Assembly (NCBI GenBank): GCA_002389505.1
Contig: DGPA01000019.1
Span: 76,040 to 140,039, forward strand
Origin: Halieaceae bacterium UBA4452
GTDB taxonomy: Bacteria; Pseudomonadota; Gammaproteobacteria; Pseudomonadales; Halieaceae
DNA: 64,000 nt
Direction of reading: 5' to 3'
Part shown: positions 8,467-17,032 of the stretch, piece after piece
How positions within the stretch are numbered: position 1 is the first letter of the stretch
Layout of the letters: every line of letters begins with the position of its first letter
The notes under the pieces: generated by a model
The model's input: only the letters and a program-made list of their open reading frames with translations
What the model was told of the DNA's origin: nothing
The model's database searches: none
Position numbers and translations under genes: made by a program

Positions 8467-9822
8467 ATGACATTGACAATGATAAGTAAGACCGGCTGTA
8501 GTGGCCCATCAGTGATTCGTCGACTGGCCGGCATCGTTTTATGTGGCAGTGTGTTAGCGGGCTGTGCCAGTGATTCGACGCCGGGAGAGCCCGGCAATGA
8601 ATTTGGTGGTGCCCCTGACCTCGTTGAGCCAACCACTGCTTTACTGCCGACAGTGAATCCGGCTAAGGCTGTGGGGTGGTCCGATGATGTGGCACCCACG
8701 AGCATCCCAGGACTGACTGTCAACGCGTTTGCTCGTGACCTCGAACATCCTCGCTGGCTATTGGTATTACCAAACGGCGATATTCTGGTCGCGGAAACCA
8801 ATGGCCCCACGAGCGGCGCTGGCGTCAAGGGAATCAAGGGCTGGATAGCTGCTAAGATGATGGCCTATGCAGGTGCGGGCGTCCCCAGTCCAGATCGAAT
8901 CACGCTACTGCGCGATGCTGATCAAGACGGGGTTGCAGAGCAGCGTTTTACGCTTTTAGATAATTTGCGATCGCCCTTTGGCATGGCACTGACCGGCGGT
9001 TTTCTTTATGTGGCCAATGCTGCAGAGCTGCTGCGCTTCCCCTACCAACAGGGTGATACTCGCATCACTGCCCCGGCAGAGTCGGTAGCGCCATTGCCTG
9101 GTAAAGATCTGAATCAGCATTGGACCAAGAATCTTCTACTCAGTGCGGACGGCAAGACCTTGTATGTCGCTGTCGGCTCAAACAGCAATATTGGCGAAAA
9201 CGGGCTAACCGCCGAGCATCACCGTGCTGCCATTTTGACGGTCGATGTGGACACGGGTGAAACCGATGTGTTTGCCAGCGGTCTACGTAATCCAGTGGGG
9301 ATGGCTTGGCAACCGAGCAGTCAGCGGTTGTGGACTGTCGTCAATGAACGCGATGAGTTGGGCGACCAGCTGGTGCCCGATTACCTCACCGAGGTAGAGG
9401 AAGGTGCGTTTTATGGCTGGCCTTACAGCTATTGGGGTGACAACGTCGATCTTCGTGTGACTCCGCAACAGCCGGCGTTAGTCGCCCAGGCCCGCAGACC
9501 GGATTACGCGTTGGGAGCCCATACCGCGTCTTTGGGGCTGGCTTTTTATTCCCATACGGCCATTCCGAGCTTGCAGGGTGCGGCCATCATAGGGCAGCAC
9601 GGCTCTTGGAACCGCGCACAGCCGTCAGGCTATAAGGTGATTGCAGTGCCGTTTGACGACGGCCAGCCCACAGGTTCACCACAAGATTTATTAGTGGGCT
9701 TTTTAAATAGTGATGCACAAGCCCAAGGGCGCCCGGTGGGTGTCGCAGTTGATAGCCAAGGGGCCATATTGGTGGCTGACGATGTGGGCAATATCATCTG
9801 GCGAATCAGCGCCCTCGAATGA
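8467..9822 (+). CDS. PQQ/sorbosone dehydrogenase-like lipoprotein
   Basis: This 451 aa protein starts with a lipoprotein signal whose lipobox is L-A-G-C (Cys33), so it should be anchored to a membrane from the periplasmic side. The remainder is a beta-propeller of the soluble glucose/sorbosone dehydrogenase family: L-E-H-P-R-W-L-L-V-L-P-N-G-D-I-L-V-A-E-T-N-G near residue 95, G-L-R-N-P-V-G-M-A-W, E-E-G-A-F-Y-G-W-P-Y and Q-H-G-S-W-N-R near residue 378. Characterised relatives use PQQ to oxidise sugars or aldehydes, but many are untested. The gene follows the hydroxylase genes by 31 bp and probably belongs to the same operon. Confidence 0.82.
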   Translation: MTLTMISKTGCSGPSVIRRLAGIVLCGSVLAGCASDSTPGEPGNEFGGAPDLVEPTTALLPTVNPAKAVGWSDDVAPTSIPGLTVNAFARDLEHPRWLLVLPNGDILVAETNGPTSGAGVKGIKGWIAAKMMAYAGAGVPSPDRITLLRDADQDGVAEQRFTLLDNLRSPFGMALTGGFLYVANAAELLRFPYQQGDTRITAPAESVAPLPGKDLNQHWTKNLLLSADGKTLYVAVGSNSNIGENGLTAEHHRAAILTVDVDTGETDVFASGLRNPVGMAWQPSSQRLWTVVNERDELGDQLVPDYLTEVEEGAFYGWPYSYWGDNVDLRVTPQQPALVAQARRPDYALGAHTASLGLAFYSHTAIPSLQGAAIIGQHGSWNRAQPSGYKVIAVPFDDGQPTGSPQDLLVGFLNSDAQAQGRPVGVAVDSQGAILVADDVGNIIWRISALE

Positions 9823-9891
9823 GTCGAGCAGGATGATTAGAGCGCACGGTAACATGAGCATGGTTCATTGCTAGGAGTTAAGCACCACTGG

Positions 9892-11421
9892 ATGTGCTGG
9901 CAGGGCTGTGCACGGTTTGTGGCGAGAGCTCCCCTTGCCAGGTGGGTGATCAGGCGTGTCGGTGCATGGCTTGCGGTGGCTGCTGTCAGTCTCGCTGTCC
10001 AAGCCGCCCCGCTGGATATAGCCATTAATCACGGACGGGTGATGGATCCCGAGACCGGCTTAGATGCCATCCGCCACGTCGGCATTCGCGACGGTCGTAT
10101 TGTTGCTATTAGTGAGCAGCCACTTGAGGCCGCTACCCTAATCAATGCCGCCCAGCATGTGGTTGCTCCCGGATTTATTGATATCCACAGCCATACCCCC
10201 ACCCCCCTGGGTCAGCGACTCAATGTGCTCGACGGCATTACGACGCAGCTAGATACCGAGGCTGGCGCCTACCCAGTGACTGCTTACGGCCGTGCGATCA
10301 AGGATCAACCCCTCATCAATTTTGGTGCGTCAGTGGGCCACTTTGCTGCCCGAATACAGGTGATAGAAGGCGGCAATTTACCTTATATTTTTGACGGTAA
10401 GCGGATCGTCACCATGGGCACGCCAGGGTGGGAGCAGCAAGCCACCGACACCCAGTTGAGCGCTATTAGGACGTCCTTGGAGCAAGGGCTAATGAGTGGC
10501 GGGTTGGGGATCGGCGTGCTGCTCGATTATATGAAAGACGCGATTGATGAGCGTGAACTTGCCATGATTTTTGAGCTGGCGGCGCAGTACAATTCACCCG
10601 TTTTTGTTCACGTTCGCCGTGGATTGCCCGGTGATCCTGCGGGTCTTGAGGAAGTGTTGGCGCTCGCTGTCAGCACGGGCGCGCCGGTATTTATTTGCCA
10701 TATCACCCACAATGCTATGGGTGGGATTGACCAGTGGCTGGCTAAGATTGACGCGGCAATCGCCCGAGGCGCCCGAGTGACGACTGAAACCCTGAGTTAC
10801 TTAGCGGGCGGTACCAGTATTTCCGCCGATGTCTTTCGCAAGCGCGATTGGCAGCGGGTTTTCGATATCAGCTATGAAGACGTGCAGTGGGTGGCGACCG
10901 GCGAATGGCTCACCAAGGCGTCTTGGGAGTATTATGCGGCGAATGAGCCGAATGGCGCGGTGAATCACCACTACGTCAAAGAACAGTGGTTGCAGACCGC
11001 GCTGAGCTGGCCGGGGACCATGATTTCTACCGACGCCTTGCCCGCCTTTACGCCGGAGCAACTCAGTAATCCCAATAGCGCCGGTACTTTTAGCTTGGTG
11101 TTAGGTGACTATGTGCGCGACAAAGCTTATTTAACGCTCATGGATGCGCTGTCGCGTATGAGCCTAAAGCAAGCGCAATGGCTAGAGGGAGTGGCGCCAG
11201 TGTTCCAGCAAAAAGGACGCCTGCAGCTTGGTATGGATGCGGATATTGTAGTATTCAATCCCGACACGGTTGCAGCCAAAGCCACGTATGGTGATCCTTA
11301 CGTACCGCCGATAGGGATTGACTGGGTGATCGTTAACGGCAAAGTGGTGGTAGATGGGGGCCAGATACGTGAGGGCAGCGCAGCAGGACAGCGGTTACTC
11401 GGTGCCCCACATGCGCCGTAA
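9892..11421 (+). CDS. D-aminoacylase-like amidohydrolase, exported
   Basis: The product is about 509 aa with a basic then hydrophobic N-terminus (W-V-I-R-R-V-G-A-W-L-A-V-A-A-V-S-L-A-V) ending in A-x-A, consistent with export. The catalytic barrel shows D-I-H-S-H metal ligands, L-D-T-E-A-G, V-F-V-H-V-R, I-C-H-I-T-H and S-T-D-A-L-P-A, matching the N-acyl-D-amino-acid deacylase branch of the amidohydrolase superfamily. The family removes N-acyl groups from D-amino acids or cleaves related amides. I place the start at ATG 9892; a TTG at 9868 and later GTGs are alternatives and none has well-spaced ribosome binding. It sits 69 bp after the lipoprotein gene and is likely cotranscribed. Confidence 0.8.
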   Translation: MCWQGCARFVARAPLARWVIRRVGAWLAVAAVSLAVQAAPLDIAINHGRVMDPETGLDAIRHVGIRDGRIVAISEQPLEAATLINAAQHVVAPGFIDIHSHTPTPLGQRLNVLDGITTQLDTEAGAYPVTAYGRAIKDQPLINFGASVGHFAARIQVIEGGNLPYIFDGKRIVTMGTPGWEQQATDTQLSAIRTSLEQGLMSGGLGIGVLLDYMKDAIDERELAMIFELAAQYNSPVFVHVRRGLPGDPAGLEEVLALAVSTGAPVFICHITHNAMGGIDQWLAKIDAAIARGARVTTETLSYLAGGTSISADVFRKRDWQRVFDISYEDVQWVATGEWLTKASWEYYAANEPNGAVNHHYVKEQWLQTALSWPGTMISTDALPAFTPEQLSNPNSAGTFSLVLGDYVRDKAYLTLMDALSRMSLKQAQWLEGVAPVFQQKGRLQLGMDADIVVFNPDTVAAKATYGDPYVPPIGIDWVIVNGKVVVDGGQIREGSAAGQRLLGAPHAP

Positions 11422-11448
11422 ACCCCTGACTGAAAGCCTGAGTCTGTG

Positions 11449-12495
11449 ATGAATTTCGCTTCTGATAATACGGCGCCGGTTGCTCCAGGAGTCATGGATG
11501 CACTAGTGGCTGCCAATAGCGGCGCCTCAACAGCCTATGGCGCCGATGACGAAAGTGACCGCGCCCGTCAGCGCTTGTGCGAGATCTTTGACGCGGACTG
11601 CGCGGTTTACTTGCTCGCCTCCGGAACCGCCGCCAACAGTTTGGGGCTCGCTGCGGCGACACCACCCCATGGGGCGCTGTTGTGTTCTGACGTGGCGCAC
11701 ATCCACCTCGATGAGTGCGGTGCACCAGAATTCTTCACGGGCGGTGCTAAGTGTCAAGCGTTGCCGGCGCTTAGCGGCAAGTTAGTGCCGGGGGTGCTGC
11801 AAGCACACCTCACTGAACGACCTCTGTTGGGGCCACACCGCTCACCTTATAAGGTGCTGTCACTGACGCAAGGTACTGAAGCCGGTACTGTCTATACGGT
11901 ATCTGAGCTTCAGGCGCTATCCGCGGCCGCGAGGGAACACCAACTCATGGTACATATGGATGGTGCGCGCTTTGCCAATGCGGTCGTTGCCAGTGGCGCG
12001 TCACCTGCTGACCTCACCTGGCGGGCAGGTGTCGACATGCTGTCTTTTGGTGGCACGAAAAACGGCTGCATGGCCGCAGAGGCGCTCATTGTATTCAATC
12101 GCGACCTCGAGGGGGATATCGATTATCTTCGTAAACGCGCCGGCCACTTGTGGTCGAAAGGTCGTTACTTGGGTGCGCAATTGAACGGTTATTTGCGTGA
12201 CAGTTACTGGTTGACCTTGGCGGCGCATGCCAACGCTATGGCTAAACGACTATCCGAGGGTCTACGGACAATCCCCGGGGTGAAGCTGATCTACCCCACT
12301 GAGATTAACGAGGTGTTTGTTAGTATGCCCCAAACACTGGTCACCGAGCTCCAGTTGGCAGGGGCTAGTTTTTACCCCTGGGTTTGTCCGGGACTACCGC
12401 CCAGTGCAGGGGCCTATCGATTAATAACCAGTTGGAATACTCACGAGAAGGAAGTGGATCAATTTCTCGCGATTGCCCACTCAGTCACCGAGTAA
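11449..12495 (+). CDS. Threonine aldolase-type PLP enzyme (beta-eliminating lyase family)
   Basis: This 348 aa fold-type I PLP enzyme begins with the standard M-N-F-A-S-D-N-T and A-Y-G-A-D-D motifs and carries the PLP lysine in S-F-G-G-T-K-N-G. The H-M-D-G-A-R-F-A-N-A stretch holds the Asp and Arg that contact the cofactor. Low-specificity threonine aldolases split beta-hydroxy-alpha-amino acids, for example threonine into glycine and acetaldehyde. GTG 11446 and ATG 11449 are adjacent starts; I take the ATG. It follows the aminoacylase by 27 bp, which suggests that a freed amino acid could be its substrate, but that link is only inferred. Confidence 0.85.
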   Translation: MNFASDNTAPVAPGVMDALVAANSGASTAYGADDESDRARQRLCEIFDADCAVYLLASGTAANSLGLAAATPPHGALLCSDVAHIHLDECGAPEFFTGGAKCQALPALSGKLVPGVLQAHLTERPLLGPHRSPYKVLSLTQGTEAGTVYTVSELQALSAAAREHQLMVHMDGARFANAVVASGASPADLTWRAGVDMLSFGGTKNGCMAAEALIVFNRDLEGDIDYLRKRAGHLWSKGRYLGAQLNGYLRDSYWLTLAAHANAMAKRLSEGLRTIPGVKLIYPTEINEVFVSMPQTLVTELQLAGASFYPWVCPGLPPSAGAYRLITSWNTHEKEVDQFLAIAHSVTE

Positions 12496-12583
12496 CGACA
12501 TTCCTCAACCCGCGGGGAGCCCTTGAGGTCCCTCATTTGACGATAACGCGTTTTACACCACCACCCAATAAGGAGGGTCAACA

Positions 12584-13234
12584 ATGCTAAAACTCCACGG
12601 TTTTGCAGTCAGTAATTATTTCAATATGGTACGGATGGCGCTGGAAACCAAGGCCATCCCCTATGAGGCGGTGCTGCGTTACCCCAGTCAAGAGGACGAT
12701 TGGCTCGCATTGAGCCCTATGGGCAAAGTGCCCTGTCTGGAGACGGCGGAAGGCTGTCTGGTTGAAACGACGGTTATTCTCGATTATCTAGAAGATCACT
12801 TTCCTGATCAGCCATTAATGCCCCGGGGTGCTTTTGAAAAAGCCCAGACCCGCGAAGTGATGCAGATTCTGCAGCTGTACATAGAATTGCCGGCTCGACG
12901 GCTCTATTCTGGCGTTTTTTTTGGCGGCCAAAATACGGCGGCGGTGGTCGATGACGTGAAGCCAGTATTGGAAAAAGGTATCCGGGCACTCAAGCGGCTG
13001 AGTCGTTTTGACCCTTATATCATGGGCGGCACGTTAACCGCGGCCGATTTTATGTTTTTGTATACCTTTGAGCTCGCCCGTGTGGTGGCCCGCAAGGAAT
13101 ATGACTGGGATCTCGTCGCTGATATCGAAGGGAGTCAAGCACTTATTGATTTGCTCAATGAGAATGCTAGCGTTGAGCGAATCGCCGCAGAAAACAAGGC
13201 CCAAATGGCCGCTTTTTTAAGCCGGCTGAAGTAG
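12584..13234 (+). CDS. Glutathione S-transferase family protein
   Basis: The product is 216 aa with an N-terminal thioredoxin-like domain (L-K-L-H-G-F-A-V-S-N-Y-F-N-M-V-R, then the P-M-G-K-V-P-C-L cis-proline segment and E-T-T-V-I-L-D-Y-L-E) and a C-terminal helical domain including the N-capping pattern L-T-A-A-D-F-M-F. An AAGGAGGG site 7 bases before ATG 12584 fixes the start. Such enzymes conjugate or isomerise electrophiles with glutathione. The subclass is not clear. It is 88 bp downstream of the aldolase gene and on the same strand. Confidence 0.85.
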   Translation: MLKLHGFAVSNYFNMVRMALETKAIPYEAVLRYPSQEDDWLALSPMGKVPCLETAEGCLVETTVILDYLEDHFPDQPLMPRGAFEKAQTREVMQILQLYIELPARRLYSGVFFGGQNTAAVVDDVKPVLEKGIRALKRLSRFDPYIMGGTLTAADFMFLYTFELARVVARKEYDWDLVADIEGSQALIDLLNENASVERIAAENKAQMAAFLSRLK

Positions 13235-13320
13235 CGTTATGGGCGTGGCGGGAGATTCACCGTCAGCGGGGCAGTACCGGCGGTGGCTAAGCACCCGGTT
13301 AAATGGACGGAGGGCTGACA

Positions 13321-14700
13321 ATGAATAGGCGCTGGGCTGTGCTGCTGGGTGTTGTCGGTGTCGGCCTCTATGTCGCCTGGCGAAGTCTAGGGCTGAGCGG
13401 TGCGTATATTGCCGATGGACCGCGCATTGCCGCGGGTATTGGTGCGAAGCTGTTGTGCAGCGCGGAGTATGTTTCGGGCATGAGCCGTGCACAGGCCTTT
13501 GATGATGTCCGCCAGTACTCCGCACTGCTTGAGCACCTAGACGTCAGTTACGACCCCGTTAATCAATCGGTGAGCGCATCACTGTTGGGCATGGGCGAGA
13601 AGCGCGCTCGCTATATTGAAGGCTTAGGCTGCGCACTTGATTTTTCAGGGCTAGATGCGCGCACAGAGATAACAGTGCGGCCACCCAATGCACAAGTTCT
13701 TGGTGTCGATTGGCCTCGAGGTAACCGTGTTAGCAGCCTCGATACTCGGCTACAGGCCCATGCCACGGCGCTGGTTCGGGTCGATAATGAGCAGGGATTT
13801 AACACCCGGGCGCTGTTGGTGGTTAAGGACGGCCACATTGTTGCCGAGGCTTACGCTCAGGGAGCGGATTCAACGACGCCGCTGTTGGGCTGGTCTATGG
13901 CTAAAAGTTTAACCGCCATTATGTTGGGTAATTTAGAGCTGCGTGGATTGATTGATTTATCCGCACCGCCACCATTCCCCTCGTGGCGGCGGGATGCACG
14001 CTCGACTATCAACATGACGCATATGCTCAATATGACCGACGGGCTCGGATTCACAGAGACCTATGAACCTGGAGATGATGCAACGACCATGCTATTTGAT
14101 GTGCCCTCGGCGGCAGACTATGCGCTGCAAGCTAGCGCTGTCCACACGCCAGGCCAGCGATTTAATTACAGCTCGGGTACCGCCAATTTACTCGCGCGAA
14201 TTTATCAAGATACCCTGGGCTCTCCCCAAGCGGCTTATGACGCCTTTATGGATTTCATTGTTCAACCCATGGGGCTAGAGCACAGCACCTTTGAGCTCGA
14301 TCCGAGCGGCACCTTCATGGGCAGCTCCTATGTTTATGCGTCGGCCCGGGATTGGGCCCGTATGGGGCAACTCATGCTCAATGATGGCGTGCTCAATGAC
14401 CAGCAAATAGTGAGTAGCGACTGGATAGCGCGGGCGACCGCACCGAATGCTTCGATGAACAATAAAGCCTATGGCTATCAGTGGTGGTTGAATCGGGGTG
14501 ACGAGCAACCGACGTTTCCCGATCTCCCCGAAGATGCCTACTTTGCTAGCGGCAATAGGGCACAGACCGTTATGGTCATTCCGTCTTTAGCTACCGTTAT
14601 TGTGCGCCTGGGTTGGACTGATGGGCCTTACCCATTGGCAAGTACTATCCGTCAACTGTTAGCGGCGATAGACAAGGGCAAGCCCGGGCACCTGCGCTGA
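13321..14700 (+). CDS. Class C beta-lactamase-like serine hydrolase, membrane-anchored
   Basis: This 459 aa protein has an N-terminal hydrophobic segment (about residues 5-25) and a serine beta-lactamase/penicillin-binding fold with S192-M-A-K195 as the S-x-x-K nucleophile motif. F-N-Y-S-S-G-T-A-N supplies the tyrosine motif. The usual K-T-G triad is not obvious; G-N-R-A-Q occupies that region. Family members include esterases, D-aminopeptidases and 6-aminohexanoate-dimer hydrolase (NylB), which fits best in overall pattern. It is unlikely to be a resistance gene. GGAGGG upstream supports ATG 13321. It ends the forward run that begins with the hydroxylase genes. Confidence 0.8.
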   Translation: MNRRWAVLLGVVGVGLYVAWRSLGLSGAYIADGPRIAAGIGAKLLCSAEYVSGMSRAQAFDDVRQYSALLEHLDVSYDPVNQSVSASLLGMGEKRARYIEGLGCALDFSGLDARTEITVRPPNAQVLGVDWPRGNRVSSLDTRLQAHATALVRVDNEQGFNTRALLVVKDGHIVAEAYAQGADSTTPLLGWSMAKSLTAIMLGNLELRGLIDLSAPPPFPSWRRDARSTINMTHMLNMTDGLGFTETYEPGDDATTMLFDVPSAADYALQASAVHTPGQRFNYSSGTANLLARIYQDTLGSPQAAYDAFMDFIVQPMGLEHSTFELDPSGTFMGSSYVYASARDWARMGQLMLNDGVLNDQQIVSSDWIARATAPNASMNNKAYGYQWWLNRGDEQPTFPDLPEDAYFASGNRAQTVMVIPSLATVIVRLGWTDGPYPLASTIRQLLAAIDKGKPGHLR

Positions 14701-15255
14701 CGGAAACACTCCGGCGGTCAGCTATCTTTAGTCGCTGATAGGTTAACCAGCAGCGAATTCCTCTGGGTCAAAGCGAGGCGATTTGGGCGCGCTGAGGGCC
14801 ATCTAGCCGATATCCCATAAGCTTACACTACCGCAAACAGCAATGGCGAAGCCAGGGCAATCGCCCCTATTATAACGGTGAAAAGGTCTTTTCTTGTCTG
14901 ACTCATAACTAAATCTTCATATAGGTAGTTGGATTGACCCTTATTATGGTGGTTTATTCGATTAATCCAAGGCTAACAGCGGCTAAATTAGTGTAAACAT
15001 TCCTCATTATAATATTTAAATATCTTAAATATAAATAATATTCATATATTAGCGCGGGGTTGGCAGTCTCGCTGTGTTCGCCGTCAAACAAGTGGACGCT
15101 GAACAGTGCGTTGAATAGCGCTGGGCTGTTGGGTAGGGCCTTCGTTGACTGGCGCAGTGTACTTGGTAAGCTGTGCGGGCTTCGTTTTCTCGGTCATGTT
15201 TCGCATTGAGGTAACCGGGCGTTACTGTCAGTAACACACAAACAAGGAACACTCG
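14701..15255. other. 555-bp intergenic region with an AT-rich core
   Basis: No conserved protein is seen between the serine hydrolase and the next SDR. Bases about 15000-15055 are strikingly AT-rich, with repeated ATATTTAAAT-like runs, unlike the surrounding DNA. That makes it a candidate promoter or nucleoid-protein binding region. A possible 27-codon ORF on the minus strand (14823-14906) is listed separately. Confidence 0.5.
14823..14906 (-). CDS. Possible 27-aa single-helix membrane peptide
   Basis: An ATG at 14906 opens 27 codons ending in TAA at 14823. The peptide has a short polar, basic N-terminus (M-S-Q-T-R-K-D) followed by about 19 hydrophobic residues (V-I-I-G-A-I-A-L-A-S-P-L-L-F-A-V-V), the form of many real small membrane proteins. 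The ribosome site is weak (GAAG-like) and there is no homology evidence. It lies alone in a 555-bp gap just beside an AT-rich stretch that could carry its promoter. It may equally be chance. Confidence 0.3.
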   Translation of the reverse strand: MSQTRKDLFTVIIGAIALASPLLFAVV

Positions 15256-16143
15256 ATGCAGGAATTTATGGGAAAAACCGCCATTATTTCAGGGGGCGCC
15301 GAAGGCATTGGCCTGGCGCTGAGCAAGGGCCTGGGGGCGCTCGGCATGAATATTGTGGTCGCCGATATAGAAGCTAAGGCACTTGCCCGCGCCGGTCAGC
15401 GTCTGACAGAGCTAGGCGTGGAGCACTGCACCATTGAGATGGATGTTGCCATACGTGATGACTGGCAGCGCACAGCCGCCTTGGCTGAAGAGCGATTTGG
15501 CGACATCCATATGCTCATCAACAACGCCGGCGTTGGCGGCGGTATGGGTGCACTGGGCAATCTCGATGAGTCAGGTTGGCGCTGGGCTATTGACGTCAAT
15601 CTGATGGGTGTAGTGTATGGCGCAGATACCGTGGTGCCGCTCATGAAAAAACACGGTGAGCAGGCGTGGTTAGTCAATGTCGCTTCAATGGCTGGTATGG
15701 CGGGTGTGCCCATGGCTGGCTCTTACACGGCCACCAAAGCTGCGGTAGTAGCCCTCACCGAGGCGTGGTCAATGGAGCTTGCTGCATCGGCTATTCATGT
15801 GTCGGTGTTGGCCCCCGCTTTTGTAAAAACGCGCATTCACCAGTCACACCGAAATCGCCAGTCCCGCTATGCGGCGACCATTGCACCGGGGCCTGAAGTG
15901 ATGAGACTGGCGAAGGGTAGCGCCACTGCCGTGGAAAACGGCATTGATACCGAGCTGCTGGTGGCACGAGTACTTGAGGCACTCGCGGCCCGCGAAAGGT
16001 ATATTTTTACGCACCCAAAGTATCGGCTGGTGACCGACGACAGAAGCCACAACATTGCGCAGGCATTCACTGCGGCTGCCGTCAGCCCGGTGGTAAAAGA
16101 TGTCGCTGAAGCACCCATGGTTATGGGTTTTGTCGACGACTGA
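15256..16143 (+). CDS. Short-chain dehydrogenase/reductase (SDR), classical type
   Basis: The product is 295 aa. The Rossmann motif is S-G-G-A-E-G-I-G near residue 12, the structural N-N-A-G motif follows near residue 92, and the catalytic set is Ser in N-V-A-S-M-A-G with Y-T-A-T-K. V-A-D-I-E after the second strand suggests NAD rather than NADP preference. AAGGAA before the ATG supports the start; a second ATG lies five codons in. The C-terminal 80 residues are longer than in minimal SDRs. The substrate is unknown. It stands alone downstream of the AT-rich gap. Confidence 0.86.
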   Translation: MQEFMGKTAIISGGAEGIGLALSKGLGALGMNIVVADIEAKALARAGQRLTELGVEHCTIEMDVAIRDDWQRTAALAEERFGDIHMLINNAGVGGGMGALGNLDESGWRWAIDVNLMGVVYGADTVVPLMKKHGEQAWLVNVASMAGMAGVPMAGSYTATKAAVVALTEAWSMELAASAIHVSVLAPAFVKTRIHQSHRNRQSRYAATIAPGPEVMRLAKGSATAVENGIDTELLVARVLEALAARERYIFTHPKYRLVTDDRSHNIAQAFTAAAVSPVVKDVAEAPMVMGFVDD

Positions 16144-16302
16144 CAGCCCCCAGTCTCGTCCTGCCGACAGCGCACGTCGTCGGCAAATCAGCTGAGCTAA
16201 CGGTCGAACTGCTGCTGGCTTCATCAATGACCGCAGCTGTGGACGGGAATTGTCAAAGTGGATAGGCTGGCCGGATTTTTATCGAGAGGCAGATAGCAGA
16301 CC

Positions 16303-16785
16303 ATGAACATTGCAGCAAACACAGTAGTGAGTATCGACTATACCCTGCGAAATGACGCCGGTGATATTCTCGATCAGTCGTCACCCGAGGCACCCCTCAG
16401 TTATTTGCATGGCCACAATAATGTGATTTCAGGGCTCGAACATGCCCTTCTCGGTAAGGCTAAAGCCGATCGGCTTGAGGCCAGCATTGCCCCTGCAGAG
16501 GCCTATGGAGAATACGATGCTGCACTGGTACAAGCGGTGCCAAGGGCAATGTTTCAGGGCGTTGATGACATCGATGTGGGCATGCAGTTTCAAACACAAA
16601 TGGACGGGGGGGTGCAGGTCGTCACCGTAAAGGAAGTCAATGATGATACGGTCACTATTGACGGCAATCACGCCTTGGCAGGGCAAACCTTACATTTCGA
16701 TGTGACTGTGAAGGGCGTCCGCGAGGCCTCTCAGGAAGAGCTGGACCACGGCCATGTGCACGGTCCGGGTGGGCATCATCACTGA
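16303..16785 (+). CDS. FKBP-type peptidyl-prolyl isomerase, SlyD-like
   Basis: The 160 aa protein has the split FKBP/insert-in-flap layout of SlyD: V-V-S-I-D-Y-T-L-R-N-D-A-G, Y-L-H-G-H-N-N-V-I-S-G-L-E near residue 36, an A-Y-G-E-Y-D boundary, then the flap domain with V-D-G-N-H-A-L-A-G-Q-T-L-H-F-D-V. The C-terminal tail is His-rich (D-H-G-H-V-H-G-P-G-G-H-H-H), like metal-binding SlyD tails. It acts as a folding helper and may bind nickel or other metals. It is shorter than E. coli SlyD. The family call is firm. Confidence 0.9.
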   Translation: MNIAANTVVSIDYTLRNDAGDILDQSSPEAPLSYLHGHNNVISGLEHALLGKAKADRLEASIAPAEAYGEYDAALVQAVPRAMFQGVDDIDVGMQFQTQMDGGVQVVTVKEVNDDTVTIDGNHALAGQTLHFDVTVKGVREASQEELDHGHVHGPGGHHH

Positions 16786-17032
16786 AACCACGCAAATCCC
16801 AGGACGCTCAAGCCCGCCTGTAGGACGAGCAACGGCGACCTGTGGCGTGAGTAGTAGCACTGGCGAATCGAAGCCCATTGCCGCCGGCATGGGCCCGTTG
16901 GATCGACTCATTTGGTCACTGCAAGCTCGTTAGCCGTGAGTCGCTAAAAAGCGTGTTCTTTGACATAAATATTTGTACCTAAAAACAGAGGGGGTGTGTT
17001 AAAAAGAGCAAAAAATAGTGGGGAGAATCCTC

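Noticed and set aside
12384..12590. 68-codon ORF crossing the aldolase end and GST start
   Set aside because: It is another frame of the aldolase gene and its product looks random.
15049..15252. 67-codon minus-strand ORF before the SDR
   Set aside because: After a short hydrophobic start the composition is not protein-like, it lies across the probable SDR leader, and it has no clear ribosome site.
16162..16185. 7-bp inverted repeat TGCCGAC/GTCGGCA after the SDR
   Set aside because: The loop is 10 bases and no T-run follows, so it does not qualify as a terminator.
16960..16980. TTGACATAAAT resembling a half Pho box or -35 element upstream of the tmpA-like gene
   Set aside because: The second Pho repeat is poor and no -10 box occurs at proper spacing.
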